A stretch of DNA of 10,462 bases from Phycisphaerales bacterium. Lineage in GTDB: Bacteria > Planctomycetota > Phycisphaerae > Phycisphaerales > UBA1924. The translations under genes and the position numbers were made by a program. This document shows positions 1 through 6,294 of the stretch, piece after piece (positions within the stretch are counted from its first letter, which is position 1; each line of letters opens with the position of its first letter). Below the pieces are notes generated by a model. That model saw only the letters and a list, made by a program, of their open reading frames with translations. It searched no databases and had not been told where the DNA came from. Location: NCBI GenBank assembly GCA_019747615.1, contig JAIEQQ010000365.1, positions 1 through 10,462 of the forward strand, read 5' to 3'.

Positions 1-723
1 GCCCATCACACCCGGCGAGAGCGTCGCGTCAAGATCCGCGCTTGTGTCGATCTCCATCGGCAGCAGCGGGCCGGCGATTTCCACGCTCAGCGAGAGTGTC
101 TGTCCCAGGGCCGCGAGCTTCGCTTGGTCGGGGTCGTCCAATCGGATCGTGCGAGAAGCCTGCCGCAGCGCTTGCTCCGTCGCGCGAGCGAGCGTGGTGG
201 CGCTGTCGCTTTGATCCAGCTCGCTGATGACTTCGGCTCGACCAACAACGCGCGGGCCGAGTCGCAGCTCAACGATCGCGCCATGAACGCGCGGCGGCGT
301 CACACGGGGCGCGGGCAGACTCGCTTTGCCGTCGGTTCCTGGGGCGGGCTTGGTGGCGTTGTCACTGGCCGTTGTGATGCCCCCGGCGTTCACCCACGCG
401 CGGACGAGGCTGAACGAGTCCATCGCGACTGCGGCGCTCGGCGGCGTCAGCGAACTCACGTTCACGCCTGCGGCGCCGGTTGCCGGGGTGCGACCCTGCG
501 CGGGTGTCGCCGGGCCCGGTAACAAGATGCCGCCCGGTGCAGCGGCGGGCGGCGTGGTGGTGGCGGCCTTCTTCTGCGGCGCGGCGCTCACGATGAGCGG
601 AGTGGAGGCGAGCGCGAGGGCGATCACCAGCGCGCGCGGGGCAGGCGTGCGAGCACCTCTGGGCTTCGGCGCGCGGGGGTTCTGGGTCGGTTCGTGTGGC
701 TCGTCGTGGCGTGAGGTCAACAT
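1..723 (-). CDS. Exported protein of unknown function, C-terminus beyond the window (partial)
   Basis: The frame is open from an ATG at 723-721 to the window edge (241 codons, no stop), and an in-frame stop at 753-751 limits upstream extension. Residues 1-30 are rich in Arg and Pro. Residues 31-47 form a hydrophobic stretch ending VSA-AP, which reads as a signal peptide with a long n-region. Residues 48-145 are a low-complexity Ala/Pro/Thr linker. From about 146 the sequence becomes domain-like: a beta-type stretch VHGAIVELRLGPRVVGRA, a helix LARATEQALRQA, then LSLSVEIAGPLLPM. That order loosely recalls the AMMECR1 fold, but I see no GCIG motif and I do not assign the family. No clear Shine-Dalgarno sequence precedes the ATG. 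A possible -10 (TACGCT, minus strand 770-765) lies about 42 nt upstream. The gene is 435 bp from the lpt-like operon and is probably a separate transcription unit. Confidence 0.7.
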   Translation of the reverse strand, partial: MLTSRHDEPHEPTQNPRAPKPRGARTPAPRALVIALALASTPLIVSAAPQKKAATTTPPAAAPGGILLPGPATPAQGRTPATGAAGVNVSSLTPPSAAVAMDSFSLVRAWVNAGGITTASDNATKPAPGTDGKASLPAPRVTPPRVHGAIVELRLGPRVVGRAEVISELDQSDSATTLARATEQALRQASRTIRLDDPDQAKLAALGQTLSLSVEIAGPLLPMEIDTSADLDATLSPGVMG

Positions 724-959
724 GGTGTGGCGGCCCGGCAACGGGGTGATTCACGAGCACCGGGAGCGTATCAACCGTTCTCGGACGCAGCGAGGGCGAG
801 GGGTGCTTGAAGGCTGGAAATCGGGCGAAAATCGCGTGCCGCGATGGGTTCTCGGAGGTATGCTGAGGTGGTCGAGCCCGCGGCGCGGCTCGGGCACGCG
901 AGTTGTTTATGAATCAGTGACGCCGCGGGATTTGGGCGTCAGACAACTGGAGAACAGAC

Positions 960-1040
960 ATGAACACGCTCCTTGCACTTTCGGTGAATCGTCAGCGACT
1001 CGCCCTTCTGTTCCTTCTCTCGTTCGCCGCGATGTGCTGA
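960..1040 (+). CDS. Possible 26-residue hydrophobic peptide
   Basis: ATG at 960-962 runs to TGA at 1038-1040. GGAG at 949-952 sits 7 nt before the ATG, which is ideal Shine-Dalgarno spacing and better than for most larger genes in this window. The product has a short polar start (MNTLLALSVNRQR), then a 13-residue hydrophobic run (LALLFLLSFAAMC) to the stop, so it could be one short membrane segment or the remnant of a signal peptide. It ends on Cys but has no proper lipobox. AT-richer sequence (TTGTTTATGAAT, 903-914) lies upstream, but I see no convincing promoter. It could be a small membrane protein, a type I toxin-like peptide, a decayed gene start, or chance. The homologous family is unknown. 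Confidence 0.3.
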   Translation: MNTLLALSVNRQRLALLFLLSFAAMC

Positions 1041-1048
1041 GTCTTCTT

Positions 1049-1101
1049 GGTGGCCCGCCTTTTGGGTGGCCCGCGTCTTCGAGGCGGGTCGAGCCCCCGC
1101 C
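1049..1101. repeat. GC-rich repeat with alternative hairpins
   Basis: The decamer GGTGGCCCGC occurs twice, 16 bp apart (1049-1058 and 1065-1074). The segment GCGGG at 1084-1088 can pair with CCCGC at 1070-1074 (stem interrupted by one G-G mismatch, loop TTC). It can instead pair, as part of GGCGGG at 1083-1088, with CCCGCC at 1096-1101. The two hairpins exclude each other. The GGTGGC core is shared with the repeat at 8582-8634. It lies downstream of the lpt-like gene and may act at the 3' end of that transcript or be a dispersed intergenic repeat. Confidence 0.5.
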
Positions 1102-1158
1102 CATTCGACATCAACGACCCTCTCTGAAGCCACGACCCGTGGACGCTGTCGTTTCCGC

Positions 1159-3342
1159 CTATCGCGGCACGGTCAGCGGCGTCGGCCGCGTGATATCCAC
1201 GCGATCGGTCATGAGATTCCACACAATCTTGCTCGCACCCACCGGCGACGCTCGCGCCGGATCCACCAGCGTCACCCGCGTCAGCTCGCCGCCCTCAGCG
1301 GTGATCGTGCGGTTGATCGCGTCGTAGGTCATGAGCTCGGCGAGCACGCGTTTCTGGCCCTCGCCTTGGGCCACGACGCTGCCGCGGGCCATGGCGTTGA
1401 TCAGGCGTGCGTCCGGGCCGGTCGCGCCGGGGCGCGATGGTGAGCTTTGTCCGGTTGAGGGGAAATCCACGCGTGCCGAGAGCTTGTCGCTTTCGAGCGT
1501 GAGCAGGCCCGCCGACTGATCCATCGGGCGGTGAATGAGCCGCACGCTGCCGCTGAGTTCAGCCTCGCCCGTCGCGCGGCTCATGGTCATTTGTTCCGTC
1601 CACGAGAAGAGCGATGAGCCCGAGCGCCGCTGCGCGCCGCCGAAGAGCGATGCGGTGGCTCCGTCGCCGGGCTCCGCCGGTGTGCTCGTCGCGGGGCTGG
1701 CATCCGTCGCGCCGGCGGGGCGTTCGTCAACGAGCAACCGTCCGGGGCCGGGCACATTGAGCGTTGAGTCGGTCTCGCTGGCGATGATGCGATCGCCCTC
1801 GAGGAAGATCAGGCGTCGCGCGCCGGTGACGGGGTCGATGCGCAGGCTCTCGATCTGTGCGCGGGCGCCCCCCTGTTCTTGCAGGCTGCGGCCGCTGGCG
1901 GTGGCGCGGGAGATCTGGCGGCGCGTCTCGGGCTTGGCGTTCGCTGTGCTGACGGCACCGCTGACGGGGACCTCATCCTGGGTGAAACGCAGATCCAGCC
2001 GATCCGCAGCGATCCGCTCAACCTGTTGAGGGCCGGCGCTCTGTCCGGGGCGGCTCGAAGCGTTCGTACCGATCCAGGTCGTGCGAACGTCGCCGACGAA
2101 CTCGGCATTGTTCGTCTTGTCGCTGAGCGTCATCCAGCTCGTCCACGTGGTGTTCAGGCTCGCATTGCCCGCGCCGACGAGCGAGGATTGGCCCGCCCCC
2201 CCCCCAGTCGAACGCTGGAACGTGAGCCGGCCGGGGCCGAAGGCGCTGAGCTGGCGAGCGGGGGCATCGAGGGAGACTTGTCGCGCACTGATCACCGCCC
2301 CGCGCTGCGAGATGCGGACGCCCTCGGGCAGGTCGGCGATGAGTGTCGCTTTCTCGGCGACGGGGTCGGCGGTGAGGCGATCGGCCAGCGCTTCGATGCC
2401 GCGCTCGTCGAGGTAGCGCACGCCGCCGGCGGCGCTCACGCCCACGGCGCGGATCTGGCCGCGTGAGTCGGGCTCGAGGGTCGCTTCGAGCGAGTCGGCC
2501 ATCAGGCGAGAGCCGGCGCGCTGGGCTTGCACATCTCCCCGCGCGATCGCGATCGCGGGAAGCGCCTCGGACTCGCCGGCCTTGGGCGGTGTGAAGCCGA
2601 GCGAGAGCGAGCTGGCGCTAACGCGCGAGGCCACGGCGCCCGGGCGCGTATCGGTCGTGCGAGCGGTCGCGTTGCCCGAGGCGCTGACCTTGCTCAGGAA
2701 CGTCGGAGTTTCTGGCGAGGTGCGTGTGAAGGTCGCTTCGAGGAAGTCGGCGTTGAGCGCCGATCGCGAGTCCTTTGCGAGCACGGAGCCTTGGGCCGCG
2801 GCGCGACGGATCTCGCCGGTCATCCACGGGCCGCGTGTGAAGAACTCGATGTCGGCCTGATCGGTCCAGGAGATGAGGCGTTTGGCGGCGTCCGCGTCGG
2901 GCGTGAAGCCCTCGCCCGCCGCGCGTTCCTGCACCTCGCCGGGCCCGCGAAGTTGCGCGACGCCCGAGCCGAGGTTCACGCGAAGAGACTCGCCGATCAG
3001 CACCGCGCGCTCGCCGCTGGTGACGCGGAAGGGCGTTTGTCGCGAGCCGACGAGATTGAGGTTGCGAGACGTCGCGCCGTAGACCAGCGAGCCCGCGACG
3101 CCGCTGATCCCGGCGCGACGATCAGAGAACTCGACCGTGCCGTCAGCCCGTGGCGATGCCGCCGGGCCGTCGACCGGTGCCGCACGCATCGCCGATGCCG
3201 GCGAGCTGATACGAATCGCGGCGTCATCAGACGCCAGCGCCGGCGGCGCGATCTCCAGCGGGCGAATCACCATCCGGCCCGTCCAGGTGAGGCGAATCTC
3301 TTCTTCGCGCGGGTCGGGCGGTGCACCGCCGCCCGCACCCAC
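1159..3342 (-). CDS. OstA/LptA-like repeat protein, C-terminal part of a frameshifted LptC/OstA-like gene
   Basis: A 727-residue frame with GTG as its first possible start at 3342 and TAG at 1161-1159. It is beta-rich with many short OstA/LptA-type strands (for example ADRLDLRF, ARQVSLDA, SKIVWNLMTDRVDI), which suggests a periplasmic LPS-transport role. It has no signal peptide or membrane segment of its own, and it begins inside the 3' end of the LptC-like frame. The start is therefore probably artificial: the residues EEEIRLTWTGRMVIRPLE continue the domain that the upstream frame breaks off. Three copies of a module can be seen: a GPG motif near residues 133, 369 and 532, a variable linker, then a Trp-containing segment near 159, 400 and 581 with A-E-x-x-G-x-V, followed by a D-x-L strand. 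A run of ten G falls at residues 380-383. A separate LptA-like gene is the alternative reading, but lack of export signals argues against it. Confidence 0.75.
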   Translation of the reverse strand: MGAGGGAPPDPREEEIRLTWTGRMVIRPLEIAPPALASDDAAIRISSPASAMRAAPVDGPAASPRADGTVEFSDRRAGISGVAGSLVYGATSRNLNLVGSRQTPFRVTSGERAVLIGESLRVNLGSGVAQLRGPGEVQERAAGEGFTPDADAAKRLISWTDQADIEFFTRGPWMTGEIRRAAAQGSVLAKDSRSALNADFLEATFTRTSPETPTFLSKVSASGNATARTTDTRPGAVASRVSASSLSLGFTPPKAGESEALPAIAIARGDVQAQRAGSRLMADSLEATLEPDSRGQIRAVGVSAAGGVRYLDERGIEALADRLTADPVAEKATLIADLPEGVRISQRGAVISARQVSLDAPARQLSAFGPGRLTFQRSTGGGAGQSSLVGAGNASLNTTWTSWMTLSDKTNNAEFVGDVRTTWIGTNASSRPGQSAGPQQVERIAADRLDLRFTQDEVPVSGAVSTANAKPETRRQISRATASGRSLQEQGGARAQIESLRIDPVTGARRLIFLEGDRIIASETDSTLNVPGPGRLLVDERPAGATDASPATSTPAEPGDGATASLFGGAQRRSGSSLFSWTEQMTMSRATGEAELSGSVRLIHRPMDQSAGLLTLESDKLSARVDFPSTGQSSPSRPGATGPDARLINAMARGSVVAQGEGQKRVLAELMTYDAINRTITAEGGELTRVTLVDPARASPVGASKIVWNLMTDRVDITRPTPLTVPR
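2196..2205 (-). repeat. G10 homopolymer tract inside the OstA-like coding frame
   Basis: Ten consecutive C on the plus strand read as G10 in the minus-strand gene and encode part of S-T-G-G-G-A-G, in a linker between a GPG motif and a Trp segment. Reading frame and composition remain sensible on both sides, so the tract is in frame as sequenced. Tracts of this length are known sites of slipped-strand length change in other bacteria. Whether that happens here is unknown. Confidence 0.9.
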
Positions 3343-4406
3343 ACCTCCGCAAGCTCGCCGCTCAGGCGGCGAGCGCCCGCCGCCACCGTCACGCCGCCCT
3401 CGGCCTGCGCGCGATAGAGCGTCTGCACCAGTGATTGCGGGTCGGTCTCTTTGGCATCGCTCGCAGCCGGCGCCGCAATCGGCGCCGGCGCTGGCGTCGT
3501 GCTGGCTGCGCTCGCGGTCGTCGTCTTCTTTGCGCGCGGCGAGATCACCACCTCGTCAACACGATCAAACTCACCGAGTTCGAGGCGCTGGTTGACATCG
3601 TTGCCAACGAGGCGGATGCCGCGCCCGCTGGCGCGGATGCGATCAGAGACCATGGACCAGCGATCGCCGGTGGAGGCCTCATAGAGCGAGCGATCGAAGC
3701 GGAGCGACTGCGTTTCCAGCGTGAGCGCCGGCGGGGCTTCGACATCGGCGGGCTTGCCCCGCGTGGTGGGCTCGAAGAGTTCGACGCGGACTTTGCCCTC
3801 GAAGGTGCCGGATTCGGGCTCCTCGCTGCGCGCGGGGCGCAGGATGGTGCCGCGCTCGGCGCGGACGGAGATCACGCGCCCGTCGCGCAGGTAGATGAGC
3901 CCGCGCGGCTCGGTGACGTTCGCACGCCCACCCGGGAGCGGATCCAGCGTTGTCCATCGCAAGACGCCGGCGAGGCGCGTCGGGTCGTTCTTGTCAACGA
4001 ACTGCACGCGGGCGCGATTGATGGCGCCGACCGTCGCGGCGTCGGTGCCCACGCCCTCGCTCCCGCCGCCCGGCAGCGGTGCCGCGCCACCGTTCGCCGC
4101 CGTACCCGGCCCGACCCGCGGCACGAGTGCCGGTGGTGCCGATCGCTTGGATGAGCCCAGCAGCGCCAGTGTCACCACGCCGATCGCGATCAACGCGACG
4201 GCGCCGGCGATCACCAGGCCGGTGCGCTGCACGCTGCCGCGCCGAGACGCGCGAGCGCGCCGCAGGGCGGCACGGATGTTCTCGTGCGAGCGGCCCGCGG
4301 GCTCGCTGGTGCCGGCGAGATTGCTGAGCGAGCCTGCGCGAACTGATCGCTCATGGAGTGGCGTCGTCGCGTCGGGCGGAGAGTTGGGCGTGGGGTGCGG
4401 CGTCAT
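3267..4406 (-). CDS. LptC-like membrane-anchored protein, N-terminal part of a frameshifted LptC/OstA-like gene
   Basis: A 379-residue frame with ATG at 4406-4404 and stop at 3269-3267. Residues 1-60 are polar and probably cytoplasmic, ending in an Arg-rich stretch. Residues 62-84 (GLVIAGAVALIAIGVVTLAL core) form a single membrane helix, so the rest lies in the periplasm, as in LptC. After a Gly/Pro linker, residues 130-290 show LptC-type strands: RVQFVD, a GLIYLRDGRVISVRAERG segment, TFEGKVRVELFE, LETQSLRFDRSLYEAST, SDRIRASGRGIRLVGN, LELGEFDRVDEVVI. An Ala/Pro/Thr linker (294-315) leads to YRAQAEGGVTVAAGARRLSGELAEVWV, the start of a further OstA-like domain that breaks off at the inferred frameshift. 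The last 20 or so residues are probably out of frame. The ATG is 4 nt from the kdsC stop, so the genes are co-transcribed and likely translationally coupled. LPS transport fits the Kdo genes upstream. Confidence 0.8.
   Translation of the reverse strand: MTPHPTPNSPPDATTPLHERSVRAGSLSNLAGTSEPAGRSHENIRAALRRARASRRGSVQRTGLVIAGAVALIAIGVVTLALLGSSKRSAPPALVPRVGPGTAANGGAAPLPGGGSEGVGTDAATVGAINRARVQFVDKNDPTRLAGVLRWTTLDPLPGGRANVTEPRGLIYLRDGRVISVRAERGTILRPARSEEPESGTFEGKVRVELFEPTTRGKPADVEAPPALTLETQSLRFDRSLYEASTGDRWSMVSDRIRASGRGIRLVGNDVNQRLELGEFDRVDEVVISPRAKKTTTASAASTTPAPAPIAAPAASDAKETDPQSLVQTLYRAQAEGGVTVAAGARRLSGELAEVWVRAAVHRPTRAKKRFASPGRAGW
3313..3348 (-). other. Inferred frameshift joining the LptC-like and OstA-like frames
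   Basis: The upstream frame is sensible up to ELAEVWVRA (codons ending near 3330) and then turns into VHRPTRAKKRF and stops at 3267. The downstream frame becomes sensible at PPDPREEEIRLTWTGR, overlapping the same bases in the -1 frame. One extra base in the GC run GTGCGGGCGGCGGTGC (3338-3323 region) would join them into one reading frame of about 1,082 codons. I see no classical X-XXY-YYZ slippery heptamer here, so a sequencing or assembly deletion, or a true mutation, is more likely than programmed frameshifting. Confidence 0.6.
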
Positions 4407-4410
4407 GGGC

Positions 4411-4923
4411 TTAGCGATCGTACAGCGCGAGGGCTTTGTCCAGCAGGCCCTTGGCCTCCAGCAGGTGCTCCACGGCCTCGCGAACGGCGCCGCGCCCGCC
4501 GGGGAGCTTGGTCGTGAAGCGGGCCAACCGCTTCACGGGTTCACTCGCATCGCCCACGGCCATCGGATATCCCACACGACGCATCACGCTGAGATCCGGC
4601 CAATCGTCACCCAGAAACGCCACCTGATCCGGATTCACCCGCGCCACGCGGCACAGCTCGCCCAGCGAATCGCCCTTGTCGCGACTGCCTTGGATCACGT
4701 GCGGCACGCGCAGGTCCGCCATGCGGTGCAGCACGCTCTGGCTCGTGCGGCCGGTGATGATCGCGGCGCTCAGGCCCATCTTCTCCCAGAGTCGCAGCGC
4801 GAAGCCGTCGCGCACGTTGTAGCTCTTGAACTCGTGGCCGTCTGCGTCGATGTTGATCGTGCCGTCGGTCAGCACGCCGTCGACGTCCAGGGCCAGCAGC
4901 GTGATGTTCTTCGGATCGGTCAT
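4411..4923 (-). CDS. kdsC: 3-deoxy-D-manno-octulosonate 8-phosphate phosphatase (KdsC)
   Basis: A 170-residue HAD-superfamily phosphatase, the usual length for KdsC without a cap domain. It hydrolyses Kdo-8-phosphate to Kdo and phosphate in the cytoplasm, supplying Kdo for the LPS inner core. Motif I is D13-V-D15-G-V-L-T-D-G, where D13 is the nucleophile and D15 the acid/base. It is followed by the KdsC-typical YNVRDGFALRLW (35-46). Motif II is I-T57-G-R, motif III Lys is K83 in GSRDKG, and motif IV is G105-D-D-W-P-D110, which binds Mg. ATG at 4923-4921 is the natural start, since motif I lies 12 residues in. The gene sits 80 nt downstream of kdsD and 4 nt upstream of the LptC-like gene. A general HAD phosphatase is the only alternative, and the neighbours make KdsC very likely. 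Confidence 0.95.
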   Translation of the reverse strand: MTDPKNITLLALDVDGVLTDGTINIDADGHEFKSYNVRDGFALRLWEKMGLSAAIITGRTSQSVLHRMADLRVPHVIQGSRDKGDSLGELCRVARVNPDQVAFLGDDWPDLSVMRRVGYPMAVGDASEPVKRLARFTTKLPGGRGAVREAVEHLLEAKGLLDKALALYDR

Positions 4924-5003
4924 GGTCGATTCACTCTCGGCCTGCTGCGAAGCATCGCGTGCCGCGGCGCAGCGAATGGGAAATGCCTGGCGCTGCGTTC
5001 TAA

Positions 5004-6110
5004 TCAGTCGCGCACGAGCTTCATCGTAATGAGGTCTTGGACATCCAGCAGCCCGACAGGCCTCCCTTCGCGATCGACCACGGGGATCTCGTCGCGACGG
5101 AACTCACGCACCATGCGAACCGCGTCTCGCAGCAGTTGGTCCTGTGAAAGCGCGCCCGGCGAGCGCGTCATGTGATCGCGGATCGGCTCGCGGAGCGCCC
5201 CGGGGTCTTTGAGCACCAGCCGCCGCAGGTCGCCATCGGTGAACAGGCCGGTCATGCGTCCGCTGGCGCGATCAACCAGGATCACTGCGCCCGGGCGGCG
5301 CGAGGCCGTCTCGCTTGACGACAGCGCATCGCTCACGCTCGCGTCATCGGGCACCGGCGTGAGCGTGCCGTCGCTCACGCGGAATCGCAGCGCATCAATG
5401 ACCGGGCGCAGCATTGCGCCCAGCGCCCCACCGGGGTGCCGACGCGCGAACTCCTCATCGCTGAACCGCAGTCGCGTCGCGGCGCAGAGCGCCAAGGCAT
5501 CGCCCAGCGCGAGCTGCGCCGTCGTGCTGGCCATCGGCGCCGGCGACAGCTCATCCTCGCACTCGCCCACCGCGAGCACCACGCTCGCGGCGTGCATCAA
5601 CCCCGAATCTCGCACGCCCGCAGTGATCGCGATCACGCAGATGCCGTCCTGTCGAAGCTGCCCGGCCAGGGCCACGAGCTCTTCGGTCTCGCCGCTGTAC
5701 GACAGCGCGATGCAGATGTCTTGTTTGCGGAACGAGCCCAGATCGCCGTGCGCGGCCTCGGTGGGATGTACGAAGTGGCTGGGGATGCCCAGCGATGTGA
5801 GCGTCGCGGAAATCTTGGCACCGATGAGCCCGGACTTGCCCAGCCCGCTGACGAGCACGATGCCCCCGGCGCTGGCGCATGCGATGATCTTGTCGATCGC
5901 TTCGTGGAATGACGGGCCCAGATGCCCGACAAGCTGACCCACCGCGTGGCTCTCGGCGGTGATGATGCGCTCGGCGAGGCGACGCTCCTGCTCGCGCCCT
6001 GAGAGCGCGGGCGAGCTGGATGCAGCCGGCGCGCCGTTCACCGCCGCCGTTGGACTTATCGCCGGTGGCTTCGGGGAGTGGGAATGGGAGGGGTGGGGGG
6101 GTTGCGTCAT
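5004..6110 (-). CDS. kdsD: Arabinose-5-phosphate isomerase (KdsD), SIS plus CBS pair
   Basis: Converts D-ribulose 5-phosphate to D-arabinose 5-phosphate, the first committed step toward Kdo. With ATG at 6110-6108 it has 368 residues, against about 328 for E. coli KdsD. The SIS domain (about 50-190) contains VSGLGKSGLIGAKISATL with the active-site Lys at K92, then FVHPTEAAHGDLG and SYSGETEEL. ASTTAQLALGDALA precedes RRHPGGALG with the active-site His at H225. A CBS pair (about 235-368) contains GLFTDGDLRR (288-297) and ends GLLDVQDLITMKLVRD. Residues 1-38 are a Pro/Ser/His-rich extension not found in E. coli KdsD, and their codons overlap a G-quadruplex motif. An in-frame ATG at 6122 is possible, and a TTG at 6164 is unlikely. 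First gene of the kdsD-kdsC-lpt operon, divergent from scpA. Confidence 0.94.
   Translation of the reverse strand: MTQPPHPSHSHSPKPPAISPTAAVNGAPAASSSPALSGREQERRLAERIITAESHAVGQLVGHLGPSFHEAIDKIIACASAGGIVLVSGLGKSGLIGAKISATLTSLGIPSHFVHPTEAAHGDLGSFRKQDICIALSYSGETEELVALAGQLRQDGICVIAITAGVRDSGLMHAASVVLAVGECEDELSPAPMASTTAQLALGDALALCAATRLRFSDEEFARRHPGGALGAMLRPVIDALRFRVSDGTLTPVPDDASVSDALSSSETASRRPGAVILVDRASGRMTGLFTDGDLRRLVLKDPGALREPIRDHMTRSPGALSQDQLLRDAVRMVREFRRDEIPVVDREGRPVGLLDVQDLITMKLVRD
6073..6101 (+). other. G-quadruplex motif over the kdsD start region
   Basis: Five G-tracts of 4, 3, 3, 4 and 7 G are separated by AGT, AAT, A and T, so the plus strand fits the G3+N1-7 quadruplex pattern. It lies in codons 4-13 of kdsD, on the template strand, 7 bp inside the ATG. 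In the protein it gives the Pro/His/Ser-rich N-terminus. The decamer GGGGAGTGGG is shared with the motif at 10069-10093. Confidence 0.6.
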
Positions 6111-6169
6111 AGTCAGCACCATCGTCCGCGTCGTCGAACAGGCCCCTGAACCCGTATCGCCCAAATCGC

Positions 6170-6190
6170 CGGGGCCTCTGTTTGGCCCCG
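6170..6190. promoter_or_regulatory. Perfect inverted repeat between kdsD and scpA
   Basis: CGGGGCC (6170-6176) and GGCCCCG (6184-6190) flank a 7-nt TCTGTTT loop, giving a strong 7-bp hairpin or a protein-binding dyad. It lies in the 184-bp divergent spacer and overlaps the place where a -35 for the TACACT box at 6201 would fall. It could regulate either direction. The role is inferred from position only. Confidence 0.45.
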
Positions 6191-6200
6191 ATCACAACGG

Positions 6201-6206
6201 TACACT
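6201..6206 (+). promoter_or_regulatory. Possible -10 box for scpA (TACACT)
   Basis: TACACT matches the TANNNT form of a sigma-70 -10 and is identical to the boxes just upstream of the two divergent genes at 9948 and 10119. Transcription would begin near 6213, leaving a leader of about 80 nt before scpA. No good -35 is seen at 16-18 bp spacing. Confidence 0.35.
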
Positions 6207-6285
6207 CTCTGGCGAGCGAATGCCCGGCGTCAAGCCACAGCCACGCGCCACCCTTTGCCCTCTCCGCCCGAGACTCGCCGCGATC

Positions 6286-6290
6286 GGAGG
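6286..6290 (+). promoter_or_regulatory. Shine-Dalgarno sequence that fixes the scpA start
   Basis: GGAGG ends 4 nt before the ATG at 6295. This favours that start over an in-frame ATG at 6220, which has no such site and would add 25 residues ahead of the conserved ScpA N-terminus. Confidence 0.75.
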
Positions 6291-6294
6291 CCCA

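Larger units (their letters stand above)
724..1158. other. Gene-poor stretch between the exported protein and the lpt-like operon
   Basis: Apart from one possible very short gene at 960-1040, I find no reading frame here with protein-like composition. Long open frames crossing this stretch have Arg/Pro/Gly-rich shadow composition. It holds a perfect 6-bp inverted repeat with a 3-nt loop (ATCGCG-TGC-CGCGAT, 831-845), a second one (CGAGCC/GGCTCG, 873-892) and a GC-rich repeat cluster at 1049-1101. Because the lpt-like gene ends at 1159 on the minus strand, the 1049-1101 hairpins lie where its transcript would end. No U-tract follows them, so an intrinsic terminator cannot be claimed. Confidence 0.6.

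Noticed and set aside
960..1101. Leader-peptide attenuator formed by the short peptide gene and the alternative hairpins
   Set aside because: There is no plus-strand gene downstream to be attenuated. The next gene ends here on the minus strand, and the peptide has no run of regulatory codons.
326..1327. Long plus-strand open frame of 333 codons
   Set aside because: It is Arg/Gly/Pro-rich, has no recognisable motif, lies antisense to two real genes and spans the spacer. It is a shadow of high GC content.
3267..3345. Programmed -1 ribosomal frameshifting in the LptC/OstA-like gene
   Set aside because: No X-XXY-YYZ heptamer is seen in the overlap and there is no obvious stimulatory structure. 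A one-base indel explains the data more simply.
6111..6164. KdsD start at the TTG at 6164
   Set aside because: A TTG start with no ribosome site would add a non-conserved stretch (MGDTGSGACSTTRT). ATGs at 6122 and 6110 are better.
5959..6294. Extended N-terminus for ScpA, including an in-frame ATG at 6220
   Set aside because: It runs antisense through kdsD and the divergent spacer. The GGAGG site and the family N-terminus both point to the ATG at 6295.
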